Assembly: GCA_004366205.1 (NCBI GenBank)
Contig: SIRW01000037.1
Coordinates: 1 to 36,039, forward strand
Direction of reading: 5' to 3'
Length of the DNA stretch: 36,039 nucleotides
From: Actinomycetota bacterium
GTDB lineage: Bacteria; Actinomycetota; Acidimicrobiia; Acidimicrobiales; CADCSY01
In this document: in pieces, positions 8,063-16,849 of the stretch
Layout of the letters: the number at the start of each line of letters is the position of its first letter
How positions within the stretch are numbered: the first letter of the stretch is position 1
Made by a program: the position numbers and the translations under genes
Notes under the pieces: model-generated
What the model was told of the DNA's origin: nothing
Databases searched by the model: none
What the model saw: only the letters and a program-made list of their open reading frames with translations

Positions 8063-8430
8063 GTGGTGCGCACGATGAGCAGCGAGCACGCCAGGTGGTG
8101 GCTCACCTTGTTGGGCACCGAGCCGAGGAACCGGCGGGCGCCGGTCATGCCCTTGTTGCCGAGCACGACCAGGTCGTAGCGGCCGTCCTCGGCCACGTCG
8201 AGGATCTCCGAGGCGGCGTCGCCCTGGGCGACGAGCGTCTCGATGCCGATGCCTGCCCCAGCGTGGCGCTCGGCCTCGGCCTGCACGATCCGCTCGCCCG
8301 CCGCCACGTCGGAGGTGGCGCACAGGATCGTGACCCGCCCACCCGTCGCCCGGGCCACCTCGACGGCCCGGTCCACCGCCCGCGCCGCCGTCTTCGTCCC
8401 GTCGCTGCCCACCAGGATCCGCTGGTACAC
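8059..8430 (-). CDS. Universal stress protein (UspA family)
   Basis: The 123-residue single-domain Usp has the N-terminal ILVGSDGTKTAARAV strand-loop-helix. The C-terminal ATP-binding signature is GNKGMTGARRFLGSVPNKV, matching the G-x2-G-x9-G-S/T pattern of ATP-binding Usp proteins. The GTG start lies 7 nt downstream of a TAGGCT box and lacks an SD. It is the first gene of a probable uspA-lppM-radA unit, diverging from the subtilase remnant. Confidence 0.93.
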   Translation of the reverse strand: MYQRILVGSDGTKTAARAVDRAVEVARATGGRVTILCATSDVAAGERIVQAEAERHAGAGIGIETLVAQGDAASEILDVAEDGRYDLVVLGNKGMTGARRFLGSVPNKVSHHLACSLLIVRTT

Positions 8431-8437
8431 GCCGCGC

Positions 8438-8443
8438 AGCCTA
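8438..8443 (-). promoter_or_regulatory. Putative -10 box of uspA (leaderless)
   Basis: TAGGCT on the minus strand, 7 nt, then the GTG of uspA. It lies in the 130-bp divergent gap before the protease gene; no clear -35 is visible. Confidence 0.42.
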
Positions 8444-8560
8444 CGCCGCTTTGGACCCGTCGGGCTCGGGCCGGCCAGGTGTCATGGCTCGCTCGGCTCA
8501 TCTCCGAGCAGGTGGCGCCGATCTACCGTGTGTACGGGCATCGCCTGGAGGGGGGACGAC

Positions 8561-10118
8561 ATGGCACGCAGGACGCTGGCGGGGCTCGCCCTCGCCGCGC
8601 TGATCCTGGGGCTGGCGACCCCGATCGACGCCCGACCGACCGACCCGCCCGGGCCACCCGAGGGCAGCGGGGGGACGATCCCGGGCCGGTACATCGTGAC
8701 GTTGCACGACTGGGCCGGTGAGCCCGGCGCCGTCGCCGGCGAGCACCGCCGCGACCACGGCGCCCAGGTCAGCCACGTCTACCGGCACGCCATCCGGGGC
8801 TACGCGGCCGGCATGTCGGCCCAGGCCGCCGCCCGGATCGCCAGGGACCGCCGCGTCGCCGCCGTCGAGGCGGACGGCGCCGTGCGCACCGCCTCGACGA
8901 CCCAGGCGAACGCCACGTGGGGCCTCGACCGCATCGACCAGCGCGCCCTGCCGCTCGACGGCACCTACACCTACGCCGCGACCGGCGCCGGGGTGCGCGT
9001 GTACCGACACCGGCATCCGGGCCACCCACGCCGAGTTCGGCGGGCGGGTGGCGGCCACGGGGTTCACCGCCGTCAACGACCGGCACGGCACCAACGACTG
9101 CAACGGTCACGGCACCCACGTCGCCGGCACGATCGGGGGCACCACCTACGGCGTCGCCAAGGAGGTGCAGCTCGTACCGGTGCGGGTGCTGAGCTGCCGG
9201 GGCTCGGGCACGTGGTCAGGGGTCATCGCGGGCGTCGACTGGGTGACCGGCCAGAGAACCGCCAACCCGGGCGTGCCGATGGTGGCCAACATGAGCCTCG
9301 GCGGCGGCGCCAACGCGAGCGTGGACGCGGCCGTCGCCAGCTCGATCGCCGCGGGCGTCACCTATGCGGTGGCCGCCGGCAACGACGGGGTCGATGCCTG
9401 CACCCGGTCGCCGGCGCGCGTGCAGGCCGCGCTGACCGTGGGGGCGACCGGCTCCGCCGACGCCAGGGCCAGCTGGTCCAACGTCGGACCCTGCCTGGAC
9501 GTCTTCGCACCCGGGGTGGGCATCACCTCGGCGTGGCACACCAGCAACACCGCCACCAACACCATCAGCGGCACGTCGATGGCCTCGCCCCACGTCGCCG
9601 GGGTCGCCGCTCTTCACCTCCAGGGCAGCCCCGGTGCCGAGCCGGCCGCCGTCGGCGAGGTCATCACGTCGACCGCGACCACCGGGGTGGTGACCAGCCC
9701 CGGCTCGGGCTCGCCGGACCTGCTGCTGTACTCCTCGCCGGGCGAGGCGGGCGGCGGCGGTGACACCGGGGACGGCGGTGACGGCGGGAGCGGCGGCGGT
9801 GACGGCGGCGGGGGCGGGTCGACCCAGCTCAGGGTGGAGGTGGGCGGCCCTGCGAGCTTCTGGTTCAACCGGAACCACTGGCGGGCCACCGTCGAGGTCT
9901 CCGTGAGCCCGGCCCACTCGAACGTCACGATCACGGGCGCCTTCACCCAGGGGGGTTCGGCCTCGTGCAGCACCAGCTCCACCGGGGCGTGCACGATCAC
10001 CAGCGCCAACATCCACAGCCGCCACGGGAGCACCACCTTCACCGTCACGGGCGTGAGCGGCGACGGGGTGGTCTGGGACGGAGCTGCTCCCGCCCCGGTC
10101 ACGATCAACCGGCCATGA
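8561..10118 (+). pseudogene. Secreted proteinase K-like S8 protease, frameshifted at the catalytic Asp
   Basis: The start ATG at 8561 has a strong GGAGGGGGG ribosome binding site and a signal peptide of about 28 residues. Frame 1 then encodes an I9-type inhibitor propeptide (GRYIVTLHDW ... VAAVEADGAV) and the start of the S8 domain up to GAGVRVY at 9004. The rest continues in the next frame: DTGIRATHAEFGGR from 9006, HGTHVAG, AAGND and GTSMASPHVAG (all catalytic landmarks), then a Gly/Asp-rich linker and a roughly 100-residue beta-rich C-terminal domain ending at 10118. The family consensus VYVIDTG suggests that five bases (encoding part of Val-Ile) are missing between 9004 and 9006. Without recoding, frame 1 runs on to 9763 as nonsense. 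Either a recent pseudogene or a sequence error; downstream codons show no other damage. Confidence 0.85.
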
Positions 10119-10143
10119 GGGCTCGGCTGAGAACCGATTTTGC

Positions 10144-10178
10144 GGGCAGTTCACCGCCGCATCGGCGGTGAACTGCCC
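10144..10178. terminator. Perfect 16-bp-stem hairpin between convergent protease and clpC
   Basis: Bases 10144-10159 are exactly complementary to 10163-10178 around a 3-nt CAT loop. The hairpin sits 26 bp after the protease stop and 27 bp after the clpC stop, so it can end transcription from both sides. No U-run follows on either strand, as in many high-GC actinobacterial terminators. Confidence 0.75.
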
Positions 10179-10204
10179 GGAAAGTGAGCGACGGACCCTG
10201 CGGG

Positions 10205-12724
10205 CTACGGGGCGCCGCTGCCAGAGGCGGCGTCGGCGGGACCGGTCTCGGCCATCTCGGGCTGCGGGGGCTCGAAGCCCTCGATCGAGCGGAAGACGAT
10301 CTCCTCGCCCTCGGCGTCGACGATGACGGTCTCGCCGGCCGAGAACTCCTTGTACAGGATGCGCTCGGACAGCGGGTCCTCGACCATGCGCTGGATGGCC
10401 CGGCGCAGCGGGCGGGCGCCGAGGGTGGGGTCGTAGCCCTTGTCGGCCAGGAGGATCTTGGCCTCGTTGGTGAGCTCGAGGCCCAGGCCCTGGCTCTCCA
10501 GCTGGGTGCGGACCCGGCGGATCAGCAGGTCGACGATCGAGGTGACCTCGGCCTTGGTGAGCTCGTGGAAGACGATGACCTCGTCGATGCGGTTCAGGAA
10601 CTCGGGCCGGAAGTGCTGCTTGAGCGCCTCGTTGACCTTCTCCTTCATGCGCTCATAGGAGACGGCCTCGTCGGCCTTCGTGAAGCCCACCGACGCCCGG
10701 CGCAGGTCGGCCGTGCCCAGGTTGGACGTCATGATCAGCAGCGTGTTGCGGAAGTCGACCGTGCGACCCTGGCTGTCGGTGAGGCGGCCCTCCTCGAGGA
10801 TCTGCAGCAGCGTGTTGAACACGTCGGCGTGGGCCTTCTCGATCTCGTCGAACAGCACGACCGAGAACGGCTTGCGGCGCACGGCCTCGGTGAGCTGGCC
10901 GCCCTCCTCGTAGCCCACGTAGCCGGGGGGCGAGCCCACCAGCCGGCTGACCGTGTGCTTCTCCATGTACTCGGACATGTCGAGCTGGATCAGCGCCGAC
11001 TCGTCCCCGAACAGGAACTCCGCGAGGGTGCGGGCGAGCTCGGTCTTGCCGACCCCGGAAGGTCCGAGGAAGATGAACGATCCGCTGGGCCGCTTGGGGT
11101 CCTTCAGGCCGGCCCGGGTCCGCCGGATGGCCTGGCTGACGGCGCGGATGGCGTCGTCCTGGCCGATGACCCGCTTGTGCAGCTCCTCCTCCATGCGGAG
11201 CAGCTTGGCGGTCTCCTCCTCGGTGAGCTTGTAGACGGGGATGCCGGTCCAGATCGACAGGACCTCGGCGATGGCCTCCTCGTCGACCTCGTCGAACAGG
11301 TCGACGCCCGAGGCCTTGATCTCGGCCTCCATCTCGTTCTTGCGGTCGAGCAGCGCCTTCTCCTGGTCGCGGAGCCGGCCGGCCTCCTCGTACCGCTGGG
11401 CCTCGACGGCCTCCTTCTTGCGCTGCACGACGTCGGCGAGCTCGTTCTCGAGCTCCTTGAAGTCGGGCGGCGTCTGCATGCGGTGGATGCGCATGCGGCT
11501 GCCGGCCTCGTCGATGAGGTCGATGGCCTTGTCGGGGAGGTGCCGGTCGGAGATGTAGCGGTCGGCGAGGTTGGCGGCGGCCACCACGGCCTGGTCGGTG
11601 ATCGTGACCCGGTGGTGGCTCTCGTAGCGGTCGCGCAGGCCCTTCAGGATCTCGATCGTGTGGGCCACCGTGGGCTCGTCGACCTTGATCGGCTGGAAGC
11701 GGCGCTCGAGGGCGGCGTCCTTCTCGAGGTGCTTGCGGTACTCGTCGAGCGTCGTGGCGCCGATCGTCTGCAGCTCGCCCCGGGCCAGCATGGGCTTGAG
11801 GATCGAGGCTGCGTCGATGGCGCCCTCGGCGGCGCCGGCGCCCACGAGCGTGTGCAGCTCGTCGATGAACAGGATGATGTCGCCGCGGGTGCGGATCTCC
11901 TTCAGCACCTTCTTCAGGCGCTCCTCGAAGTCGCCCCGGTAGCGGCTGCCGGCCACGAGCGCGCCCAGGTCGAGCGTGTAGAGCTGCTTGCCCTTCAGCG
12001 TCTCGGGCACGTCGTTGGAGACGATCTTCTGGGCGAGGCCCTCGACGATCGCGGTCTTGCCGACGCCCGGCTCGCCGATGAGCACCGGGTTGTTCTTGGT
12101 GCGGCGCGACAGCACCTGCATGACCCGCTCGATCTCGCGCTCGCGGCCGATGACGGGATCGACCTTCTTCTCGCGGGCGAGCTGGGTGAGGTTGCGGCCG
12201 AACTGGTCGAGCACGAGCGACCCCGACTGGGTCTGCTCACCCGAGCCGCCGGTGGTGGCGCCCGCCTTCTCCTGGCCGCCGGGGCCCGAGTAGCCCGACA
12301 GAAGCTGGATGACCTGCTGGCGCACGCGGGACAGGTCGGCGCCGAGCTTGACGAGCACCTGGGCGGCGACGCCCTCGCCCTCGCGGATCAGCCCCAGCAG
12401 GATGTGCTCGGTGCCGATGTAGTTGTGGCCCAGCTGCAGGGCCTCACGCAGCGACAGCTCGAGGACCTTCTTGGCCCGCGGCGTGAACGGGATGTGCCCG
12501 GACGGCGACTGGCCGCCCTGGCCGATGATCTCCTCGACCTGGCTGCGGACCGCCTCGAGGGAGATGCCGAGGGACTCGAGGGCCTTGGCCGCGACCCCCT
12601 CCCCCTCGTGGATCAGTCCCAACAGGATGTGCTCGGTGCCGATGTAGTTGTGGTTGAGCAGGCGCGCCTCTTCCTGCGCCAGAACCACGACCCGGCGTGC
12701 CCGGTCGGTGAAGCGTTCGAACAA
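10205..12724 (-). CDS. clpC: ATP-dependent Clp protease ATP-binding subunit ClpC
   Basis: ClpC unfolds proteins and feeds them to ClpP. The 839-residue protein has two N-terminal Clp repeats (residues about 1-145, each with [13 protein letters not shown]), AAA+ domain 1 with Walker A GEPGVGKT at 217-224, a UVR/middle coiled coil (about 420-465), AAA+ domain 2 with GPSGVGKT, and the ClpP-docking and sensor regions. The start is TTG at 12724-12722: it gives the conserved [14 protein letters not shown]-terminus and has a strong GAGGAGG seven bases upstream, and no in-frame ATG or GTG fits better. A TAGACT box at 12761-12756 may be the -10. The C-terminus ends in a short acidic, Ala/Gly-rich tail. 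Confidence 0.97.
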   Translation of the reverse strand: MFERFTDRARRVVVLAQEEARLLNHNYIGTEHILLGLIHEGEGVAAKALESLGISLEAVRSQVEEIIGQGGQSPSGHIPFTPRAKKVLELSLREALQLGHNYIGTEHILLGLIREGEGVAAQVLVKLGADLSRVRQQVIQLLSGYSGPGGQEKAGATTGGSGEQTQSGSLVLDQFGRNLTQLAREKKVDPVIGREREIERVMQVLSRRTKNNPVLIGEPGVGKTAIVEGLAQKIVSNDVPETLKGKQLYTLDLGALVAGSRYRGDFEERLKKVLKEIRTRGDIILFIDELHTLVGAGAAEGAIDAASILKPMLARGELQTIGATTLDEYRKHLEKDAALERRFQPIKVDEPTVAHTIEILKGLRDRYESHHRVTITDQAVVAAANLADRYISDRHLPDKAIDLIDEAGSRMRIHRMQTPPDFKELENELADVVQRKKEAVEAQRYEEAGRLRDQEKALLDRKNEMEAEIKASGVDLFDEVDEEAIAEVLSIWTGIPVYKLTEEETAKLLRMEEELHKRVIGQDDAIRAVSQAIRRTRAGLKDPKRPSGSFIFLGPSGVGKTELARTLAEFLFGDESALIQLDMSEYMEKHTVSRLVGSPPGYVGYEEGGQLTEAVRRKPFSVVLFDEIEKAHADVFNTLLQILEEGRLTDSQGRTVDFRNTLLIMTSNLGTADLRRASVGFTKADEAVSYERMKEKVNEALKQHFRPEFLNRIDEVIVFHELTKAEVTSIVDLLIRRVRTQLESQGLGLELTNEAKILLADKGYDPTLGARPLRRAIQRMVEDPLSERILYKEFSAGETVIVDAEGEEIVFRSIEGFEPPQPEMAETGPADAASGSGAP

Positions 12725-12731
12725 GTGACCG

Positions 12732-12738
12732 CCTCCTC
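12732..12738 (-). promoter_or_regulatory. Ribosome binding site that fixes the TTG start of clpC
   Basis: GAGGAGG on the minus strand lies 7 nt before TTG 12724. It is one of the few strong SD sequences in this window and supports the unusual start codon. Confidence 0.7.
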
Positions 12739-12755
12739 AGCAGGTACAGGACCCG

Positions 12756-12761
12756 AGTCTA
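12756..12761 (-). promoter_or_regulatory. Putative -10 box of clpC
   Basis: TAGACT on the minus strand would place the transcription start about 25 nt before the TTG, leaving room for the SD. No clear -35 is visible, and no ClgR- or CIRCE-like operator was recognised. Confidence 0.35.
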
Positions 12762-12820
12762 CCGACCACCCCGCCCTCTGCACGCGCCGGGTGGGTGACA
12801 GCCGGCTCGACTGCCGACAG

Positions 12821-12896
12821 CCGGCCATCGGCGGCTCGACTCCTGACCGCCGGCCATCGGCGGCTCGACTCCTGACCGCCGGCCATCGGCGGCTAG
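12821..12896. repeat. 29-bp tandem repeat in the clpC/polyprenyl synthase divergent region
   Basis: Two exact 29-bp units (12821-12849 and 12850-12878) are followed by 18 bp of a third (12879-12896); a diverged partial unit precedes them at about 12802-12820. At each full-unit junction, and around the last partial unit, an inverted repeat CCGCCG-GCCAT-CGGCGG forms. The downstream end carries CTGACC-N16-TAGCGT, the likely promoter of the polyprenyl synthase, so the repeat unit contains its -35 and spacer. Confidence 0.8.
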
Positions 12897-12899
12897 CGT
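12872..12899 (+). promoter_or_regulatory. Putative promoter of the polyprenyl synthase gene (leaderless)
   Basis: CTGACC (12872-12877), 16 nt, TAGCGT (12894-12899), then 7 nt and the GTG start at 12907. The -35 matches TTGACA at four of six positions. The spacer is the hairpin-forming part of the 29-bp repeat. Confidence 0.5.
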
Positions 12900-12906
12900 C
12901 ACCGTC

Positions 12907-13890
12907 GTGGCCGACACCGCCGGGGACGGCGCCCGCCTGCCCACCATGGACGCCGAGCTCGACCGGGTCGAGGCCGTGCTGCACGAGGCGCTCGAGGCGG
13001 GCGACCCGTTCCTCACCGAGGTGGCCGGCCACCTCGCCCGGGCCGGCGGCAAGCGGCTCCGCCCGGCGCTGGCGGTCGCCGCCGGGGCCGTCGCCCACCC
13101 CGAGGGGCTCGTGCCGGAGGAGGTGGTGCGGGGCGGCGTCGCCGTCGAGCTCGTCCACCTGGGCTCGCTCTACCACGACGACGTGATGGACGAAGCCGAG
13201 ACCCGGCGCACGGTCGAGAGCGTCAACCACCGGTGGGGCAACCTCGTGGCGATCCTCGCCGGGGACTTCTTGCTCGCCCGGGCGTCGGAGATCGCCGCCG
13301 GCCTCGGGACCGAGGTCGCCGGCCTGCTCGCCGCCACGATCGGCCGGCTGTGCGAGGGCCAGGTCCTCGAGCTGCAGCGCACGTTCGACACCGCCCGCAC
13401 CGAGGACGAGTACCTCCGCTCGATCGGCGGCAAGACGGCGTCGTTGTTCTCGGCGGCGTGCCGGATCGGAGCGATCACCGCCGGGCTGGAGCGCGATGCC
13501 GTCGACGCCCTCACCCGGTTCGGCGAGCGCTACGGCATGGCCTTCCAGGTCGTCGACGACGTGCTCGACGTGGTCGCCACCGACGAGCAGCTCGGCAAGC
13601 CGGCCGGCAACGACCTGGTCGAGGGCGTCTACACGCTGCCGGTCCTCTACGCGCTGCGCGACGGCGTGGGCCGGGAGCTCGGGGACCTGCTCGGCCGTCC
13701 GCTCCAGCCCGCCGAGATGCACCAGGCCCGCGACCTGGTACGGGCCTCCGGGGGGGTGGACCGGGCGCTGGAGGTGGCCCGGGCCCACCTCGACGACGCC
13801 GTCGCCGCGCTGGCGCCGCTCCCCGACGGCCCGGGCACCGCCCACCTGACGAGCGCTGCCCGCAGCCTCCTCGACGCCGTCCCCGCCTGA
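12907..13890 (+). CDS. Polyprenyl diphosphate synthase (trans-prenyltransferase)
   Basis: The 327-residue enzyme has the all-helical trans-isoprenyl synthase fold: GGKRLRP near residue 48, the first Asp-rich motif DDVMD (91-95) after ELVHLGSLYH, the GDFLLARA segment, and the second Asp-rich motif VVDDVLDV followed by GKPAGNDLVEG. It elongates allylic diphosphates with IPP, most likely to a long chain for menaquinone (GrcC/IspB/HepT type), as no bulky residues were noted before the first motif; the exact chain length cannot be fixed by reading. It uses the precursors made by the MEP genes at the left of the window. The GTG start follows a TAGCGT box by 7 nt without an SD. Confidence 0.92.
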   Translation: MADTAGDGARLPTMDAELDRVEAVLHEALEAGDPFLTEVAGHLARAGGKRLRPALAVAAGAVAHPEGLVPEEVVRGGVAVELVHLGSLYHDDVMDEAETRRTVESVNHRWGNLVAILAGDFLLARASEIAAGLGTEVAGLLAATIGRLCEGQVLELQRTFDTARTEDEYLRSIGGKTASLFSAACRIGAITAGLERDAVDALTRFGERYGMAFQVVDDVLDVVATDEQLGKPAGNDLVEGVYTLPVLYALRDGVGRELGDLLGRPLQPAEMHQARDLVRASGGVDRALEVARAHLDDAVAALAPLPDGPGTAHLTSAARSLLDAVPA

Positions 13891-13993
13891 CCTCAACCGG
13901 CCCCGGCCCCCGACGGCCACCCGAGTCCGCCGGTTCCGGGACCGGCCGGCTTCGCGTGGGTGAAACCAGCGCGTACCAGAACGAGTGGCGAGA

Positions 13994-14929
13994 TCAGTCG
14001 GCGGCGATGGCGGGGACGGGGTGCAGCGGCCCCGCAGGCGCAGCGGCCGGCGATTCGGCGACCGATTCGGTGGGCGATTCGGTGACCGATTCGGTGGGCG
14101 ATTCGGTGGGCGATTCGGTGGGCGATTCGACAAAACGCGCCAGGAAGCGCAGGACGGTGCGGTTGTAGGCGCCGGCGGCCTCGATCATGAACCCGTGGGC
14201 GGCGCCGCCGATGACCGCCAGCTCGGCGTGGGGGATGCGCTCGACGAGCTCCTCGCTGTCGGCGAGCGGGGTGAGGACGTCCTGGGACCCGACGAGCACC
14301 AGGGTGGGGGCGGTGACGGCGCCGAGCTCGGCGGCGAGGGCGTCGTCGGCGGCGAGGATGGCGCGGGCCTGGGCGGCGAAGGCGTGGGCGGGCACGTTCA
14401 GCACCAGCGGAGCGAACACGCCGAGGGGCAGGCCGAACCGGCGGTGCCAGCGGGCGCCGAGCAGCCAGCGCAGCGCCTGGTCGGTGAGGGCGCGCATGCC
14501 CCTGGTCTCGGCGACCTCGGCCCAGCCCTCGAGGAGGTCGCGCCGCCACGGCAGGTGCCGGCACGCCGTGCACGCCAGGGTCAGCGAACGGACGCGCTCG
14601 GGGTGGGTGACGGCGATGATCTGGGCGATCACCCCGCCCATCGACGCGCCCATCACGTGGGCCCGCTCGATGCCGGCGTGGTCCATGGCGGCGACGACGT
14701 CGCCGGCCATGGTGAGCAGGTCGTAGGGGCCTGCGGGAGCGTCGGAGCGCCCGACGCCCCGGTTGTCGACCAGCAGGCACCGGTGGCGGGCCGCGAAGGC
14801 AGGCCGTTGCAGGAGCCACCCCCGCCGGTCGGCGCCGAGACCCTGGATCATCACCACCGGCTCGCCCGACCGCCGCCCCACGAGCTCGTAGGCCACGCGG
14901 ACGCCGTCGGGCGCGGAGACGAACGGCAC
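13994..14929 (-). CDS. Alpha/beta hydrolase with SPTE-repeat tail
   Basis: A 311-residue alpha/beta hydrolase: oxyanion segment QGLGADRRGW, nucleophile elbow GASMGG (Ser96), acid in VGSQDVLTP and base in GAAHGFM. A lid-like insert lies around 115-210. The substrate is unknown; esterase or lactonase are the usual annotations. After the catalytic fold (ending near FLARFVE) comes a tail of about 35 residues built from repeats of Ser-Pro-Thr/Val-Glu and then Ala/Pro-rich sequence, encoded by 12-bp repeats. The GTG start is 7 nt after TAGGGT, with no SD. It follows the AstE-like gene on the same strand but probably has its own promoter. Confidence 0.88.
   Translation of the reverse strand: MPFVSAPDGVRVAYELVGRRSGEPVVMIQGLGADRRGWLLQRPAFAARHRCLLVDNRGVGRSDAPAGPYDLLTMAGDVVAAMDHAGIERAHVMGASMGGVIAQIIAVTHPERVRSLTLACTACRHLPWRRDLLEGWAEVAETRGMRALTDQALRWLLGARWHRRFGLPLGVFAPLVLNVPAHAFAAQARAILAADDALAAELGAVTAPTLVLVGSQDVLTPLADSEELVERIPHAELAVIGGAAHGFMIEAAGAYNRTVLRFLARFVESPTESPTESPTESVTESPTESVAESPAAAPAGPLHPVPAIAAD
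14051..14131. repeat. 12-bp tandem repeat encoding the SPTE tail
   Basis: Six units of the form CGATTCGGTGGG or CGATTCGGTGAC (the first with one further change) follow one another from 14051 to 14122, with a seventh partial unit to 14131. The 12-bp period keeps the reading frame of the hydrolase, so copy number could vary without breaking the gene. Confidence 0.85.
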
Positions 14930-14936
14930 GCGAACG

Positions 14937-14942
14937 ACCCTA
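14937..14942 (-). promoter_or_regulatory. Putative -10 box of the alpha/beta hydrolase gene (leaderless)
   Basis: TAGGGT on the minus strand, then 7 nt and GTG 14929. It directly follows a terminator-like hairpin, as expected for the start of a new transcription unit. Confidence 0.45.
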
Positions 14943-14959
14943 GCCCGCCCTGGGTGGGC
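14943..14959 (-). terminator. Hairpin downstream of the AstE-like gene
   Basis: GCCCGCC (14943-14949) pairs with GGTGGGC (14953-14959; one G-U pair) over a 3-nt loop, 27 nt after the AstE-like stop. There is no U-tract. Confidence 0.4.
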
Positions 14960-14986
14960 CGCCAGCCACCTCCGGTGACGATCGGG

Positions 14987-15931
14987 TCAGCTCGGTGCCG
15001 GCCCTTCGGTGCCGAGGTGGACCACGGCGTCCCCGGGGTTCACCAGCGGCAGGGTCGTCGCCCCGATCACCCAGCCGTCGGCCGGGGCGGTGACGGTGTT
15101 GCGCTCGCGCCCGAATGGGTTGATCGTCGACCACAGCTCGTCCCCCGCCGCCACCGCCTGACCGAGCCCGACGCGCAGGTCGAGGATGCCGCCCATGCGG
15201 GCGCGCAGCCACCGGGTCTGGCGCACGACCACCTGCCGCTCGACGTTCCGGGGCGCCCGGCCCGGCAGCATCCCCCGGTGGGCCAGCACGTCGAGGACGC
15301 ACTCGAGCACGGTCGCCACCACCCGGCGCTCGAACTTGAACGCCTCACCGCCCTCGAACACCACGACCGGGATGCCCGCCGCCCCCGCGGCGCGCCGCAG
15401 CGAGCCCCGACGGGTCCGGGCGTGGACCACGAACGGCGCCCCCGACGCCACGGCCATGGCGGCCGCCGCCGGCGACCCGTCGAGGTCGGCCCGCACCTGC
15501 GGGGCGTTGGCCCGCCGGCTCGTCGCCGTGTGCAGGTCGATCCCGAAGTCGCAGGGCGCGACCACCTCGGAGAACACCAGGTGCGCGTGCCGAGCGGTGG
15601 CCGAGCCGTCGGGGTCGCCCGGGAACACGCGGTTCAGGTCGCGCCGGTCGGGCAGGTAGCGGGTGCGCTGGGTCAGCCCCAGCACGTTGACGACGGGGAC
15701 GAGCACGAGCGTGCCGTGGAGGTCGGCGAGGTCGACTTCATACAGGAGGTCGTGCACGACGGCGACGCCGTTCAGCTCGTCGCCGTGCACGGCGGCGGTG
15801 ACGAACGCCGTCGGGCCGTCGGCCTCGCCCCGGATGACCGTGACCGGCACGGTGATCGGTGCCGCCAGATACGACTCGGACACCTTCAGGCGCACGTCGG
15901 CCCGCTCCCCCGGCGGCACGTCGGGCAGCAC
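14987..15931 (-). CDS. Succinylglutamate desuccinylase/aspartoacylase (AstE) family zinc carboxypeptidase
   Basis: The 314-residue protein has the M14-like zinc site His49 and Glu52 (AVHGDELNG) and His134 (DLHTATS), the substrate-binding NRVFPGD segment (100-106), and a late Glu in VVFEGGEAFKFE that fits the catalytic base. The C-terminal third is a beta-barrel-like domain typical of the AstE family (LGQAVAAGDELW ... TAPADGWVIG). True arginine-degradation genes (astABCD) are absent, so desuccinylation of succinylglutamate is unlikely. Next to rimK and rimB it more probably removes an amino-acid or peptide group made by the amidoligase, which is inference. The GTG start has GGAGGG close upstream, 12 bp after the rimK stop. 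Confidence 0.9.
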   Translation of the reverse strand: MLPDVPPGERADVRLKVSESYLAAPITVPVTVIRGEADGPTAFVTAAVHGDELNGVAVVHDLLYEVDLADLHGTLVLVPVVNVLGLTQRTRYLPDRRDLNRVFPGDPDGSATARHAHLVFSEVVAPCDFGIDLHTATSRRANAPQVRADLDGSPAAAAMAVASGAPFVVHARTRRGSLRRAAGAAGIPVVVFEGGEAFKFERRVVATVLECVLDVLAHRGMLPGRAPRNVERQVVVRQTRWLRARMGGILDLRVGLGQAVAAGDELWSTINPFGRERNTVTAPADGWVIGATTLPLVNPGDAVVHLGTEGPAPS

Positions 15932-15943
15932 GGACCCTCCGCC

Positions 15944-16849
15944 TCAGCGTCGGACCCGGTCGCGCATGGGACCGGGCCGGGCCTTGCGGGCCGCCCACTC
16001 GACGATGGCCCCGGCGACGTCGACCGCGGTCGCACGCTCGATGCCCTCGAGGCCGGGCGAGGAGTTGACCTCCATCACGAGCGGGCCGCTGCTCGAGCGG
16101 ATCATGTCGACACCGGCCACGGACAGGCCGAGCGCCCTGGCGGCCCGCACGGCGGTGCGGCGCTCGTCGGGCGTGAGCTTGGCGGCCCGGGCCGAGCCGC
16201 CCCGGTGGAGGTTCGAGCGGAACTCGCCCTCGACGGCCTTGCGGGTCATGGCGGCCACCACCCGCCCGCCCACGACGATCGCTCGCAGGTCCTCCCCCTC
16301 GGCCTCGGGCACGAAGGCCTGCACGAGGATGCTCTGGTTGATCGAAGCGAAGGCGTCGACGACGGACTCGGCGGCCTGGCGGCTCTCGGCCAGCACGACC
16401 CCGGCGCCCTGGGTGCCCTCGAGCAGCTTGATGACCACGGGCGGGCCTCCCACGAGGTTGATCACCGAGCGCAACTGGTCCTTGCCCCGGGCGAAGCCGG
16501 TCGGCACCAGGCCGACGTCGTGGGCCGACAGCACCTGGATGGCCCGCAACTTGTCGCGGCTCCGGGCGATGGCCTGGGACTCGTTGGCGCAGAACACGTC
16601 GAGCATCTCGTACTGGCGCACGACGGCGAGCCCGAAGTGGGTGATCGACGCGCCGATGCGGGGGATCACCACGTCGACCTTGCCGACCGGCTTGCCCTGG
16701 TAGAGCAGCTCGGGCCGGCGGGTGGCGACGCTCATCTGGTACCCGAGCGTGTCGGTGACCGCCACGGTGTGGCGCCGGGCGCGGGCGGCCTCGACCAGCC
16801 GGCGTGTGGAGTACAGCCGCCGGGACCGGGAGAGGATCACGAACCGCAT
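15944..16849 (-). CDS. rimK: RimK-type ATP-grasp amidoligase
   Basis: A 301-residue RimK family ATP-grasp ligase. The N-terminal domain contains VDVVIPRIGASITHFG, the central domain has ARSRDKLRAIQVL and the lysine/glycine loop VIKLLEGTQGAGVVLAES, and the C-terminal metal site is VMEVNSSPGLEGIE. In gammaproteobacteria RimK adds glutamates to the C-terminus of ribosomal protein S6; relatives make poly-glutamate or modify other acceptors. The basic patch [15 protein letters not shown] is typical of the family. The ATG overlaps the stop of the upstream retropepsin-like gene as TGATG, so the two are coupled. The acceptor in this organism is unknown. Confidence 0.93.
   Translation of the reverse strand: MRFVILSRSRRLYSTRRLVEAARARRHTVAVTDTLGYQMSVATRRPELLYQGKPVGKVDVVIPRIGASITHFGLAVVRQYEMLDVFCANESQAIARSRDKLRAIQVLSAHDVGLVPTGFARGKDQLRSVINLVGGPPVVIKLLEGTQGAGVVLAESRQAAESVVDAFASINQSILVQAFVPEAEGEDLRAIVVGGRVVAAMTRKAVEGEFRSNLHRGGSARAAKLTPDERRTAVRAARALGLSVAGVDMIRSSSGPLVMEVNSSPGLEGIERATAVDVAGAIVEWAARKARPGPMRDRVRR

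Noticed and set aside
5324-8179. A 951-codon plus-strand open frame antisense to disA, radA and the lipoprotein gene
   Set aside because: The real genes on the minus strand show full family motifs; this frame shows none.
8718-8992. A separate protease gene starting in the second frame near 8718
   Set aside because: The upstream residues of that frame are Pro/Arg/Ser nonsense; real propeptide sequence lies in the other frame, so this is one frameshifted gene.
12821-12896. The 29-bp repeats as a CRISPR array
   Set aside because: Units are directly adjacent with no spacers and no cas genes are near.
10184-13186. A 1000-codon plus-strand open frame antisense to clpC
   Set aside because: It mirrors the clpC codons, is low in complexity and has no recognisable domain; long antisense frames are expected at this GC content.
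14987-15931. Arginine degradation via succinylglutamate desuccinylase
   Set aside because: No other ast genes are present and the gene sits with rimK, so the pathway name is not supported.
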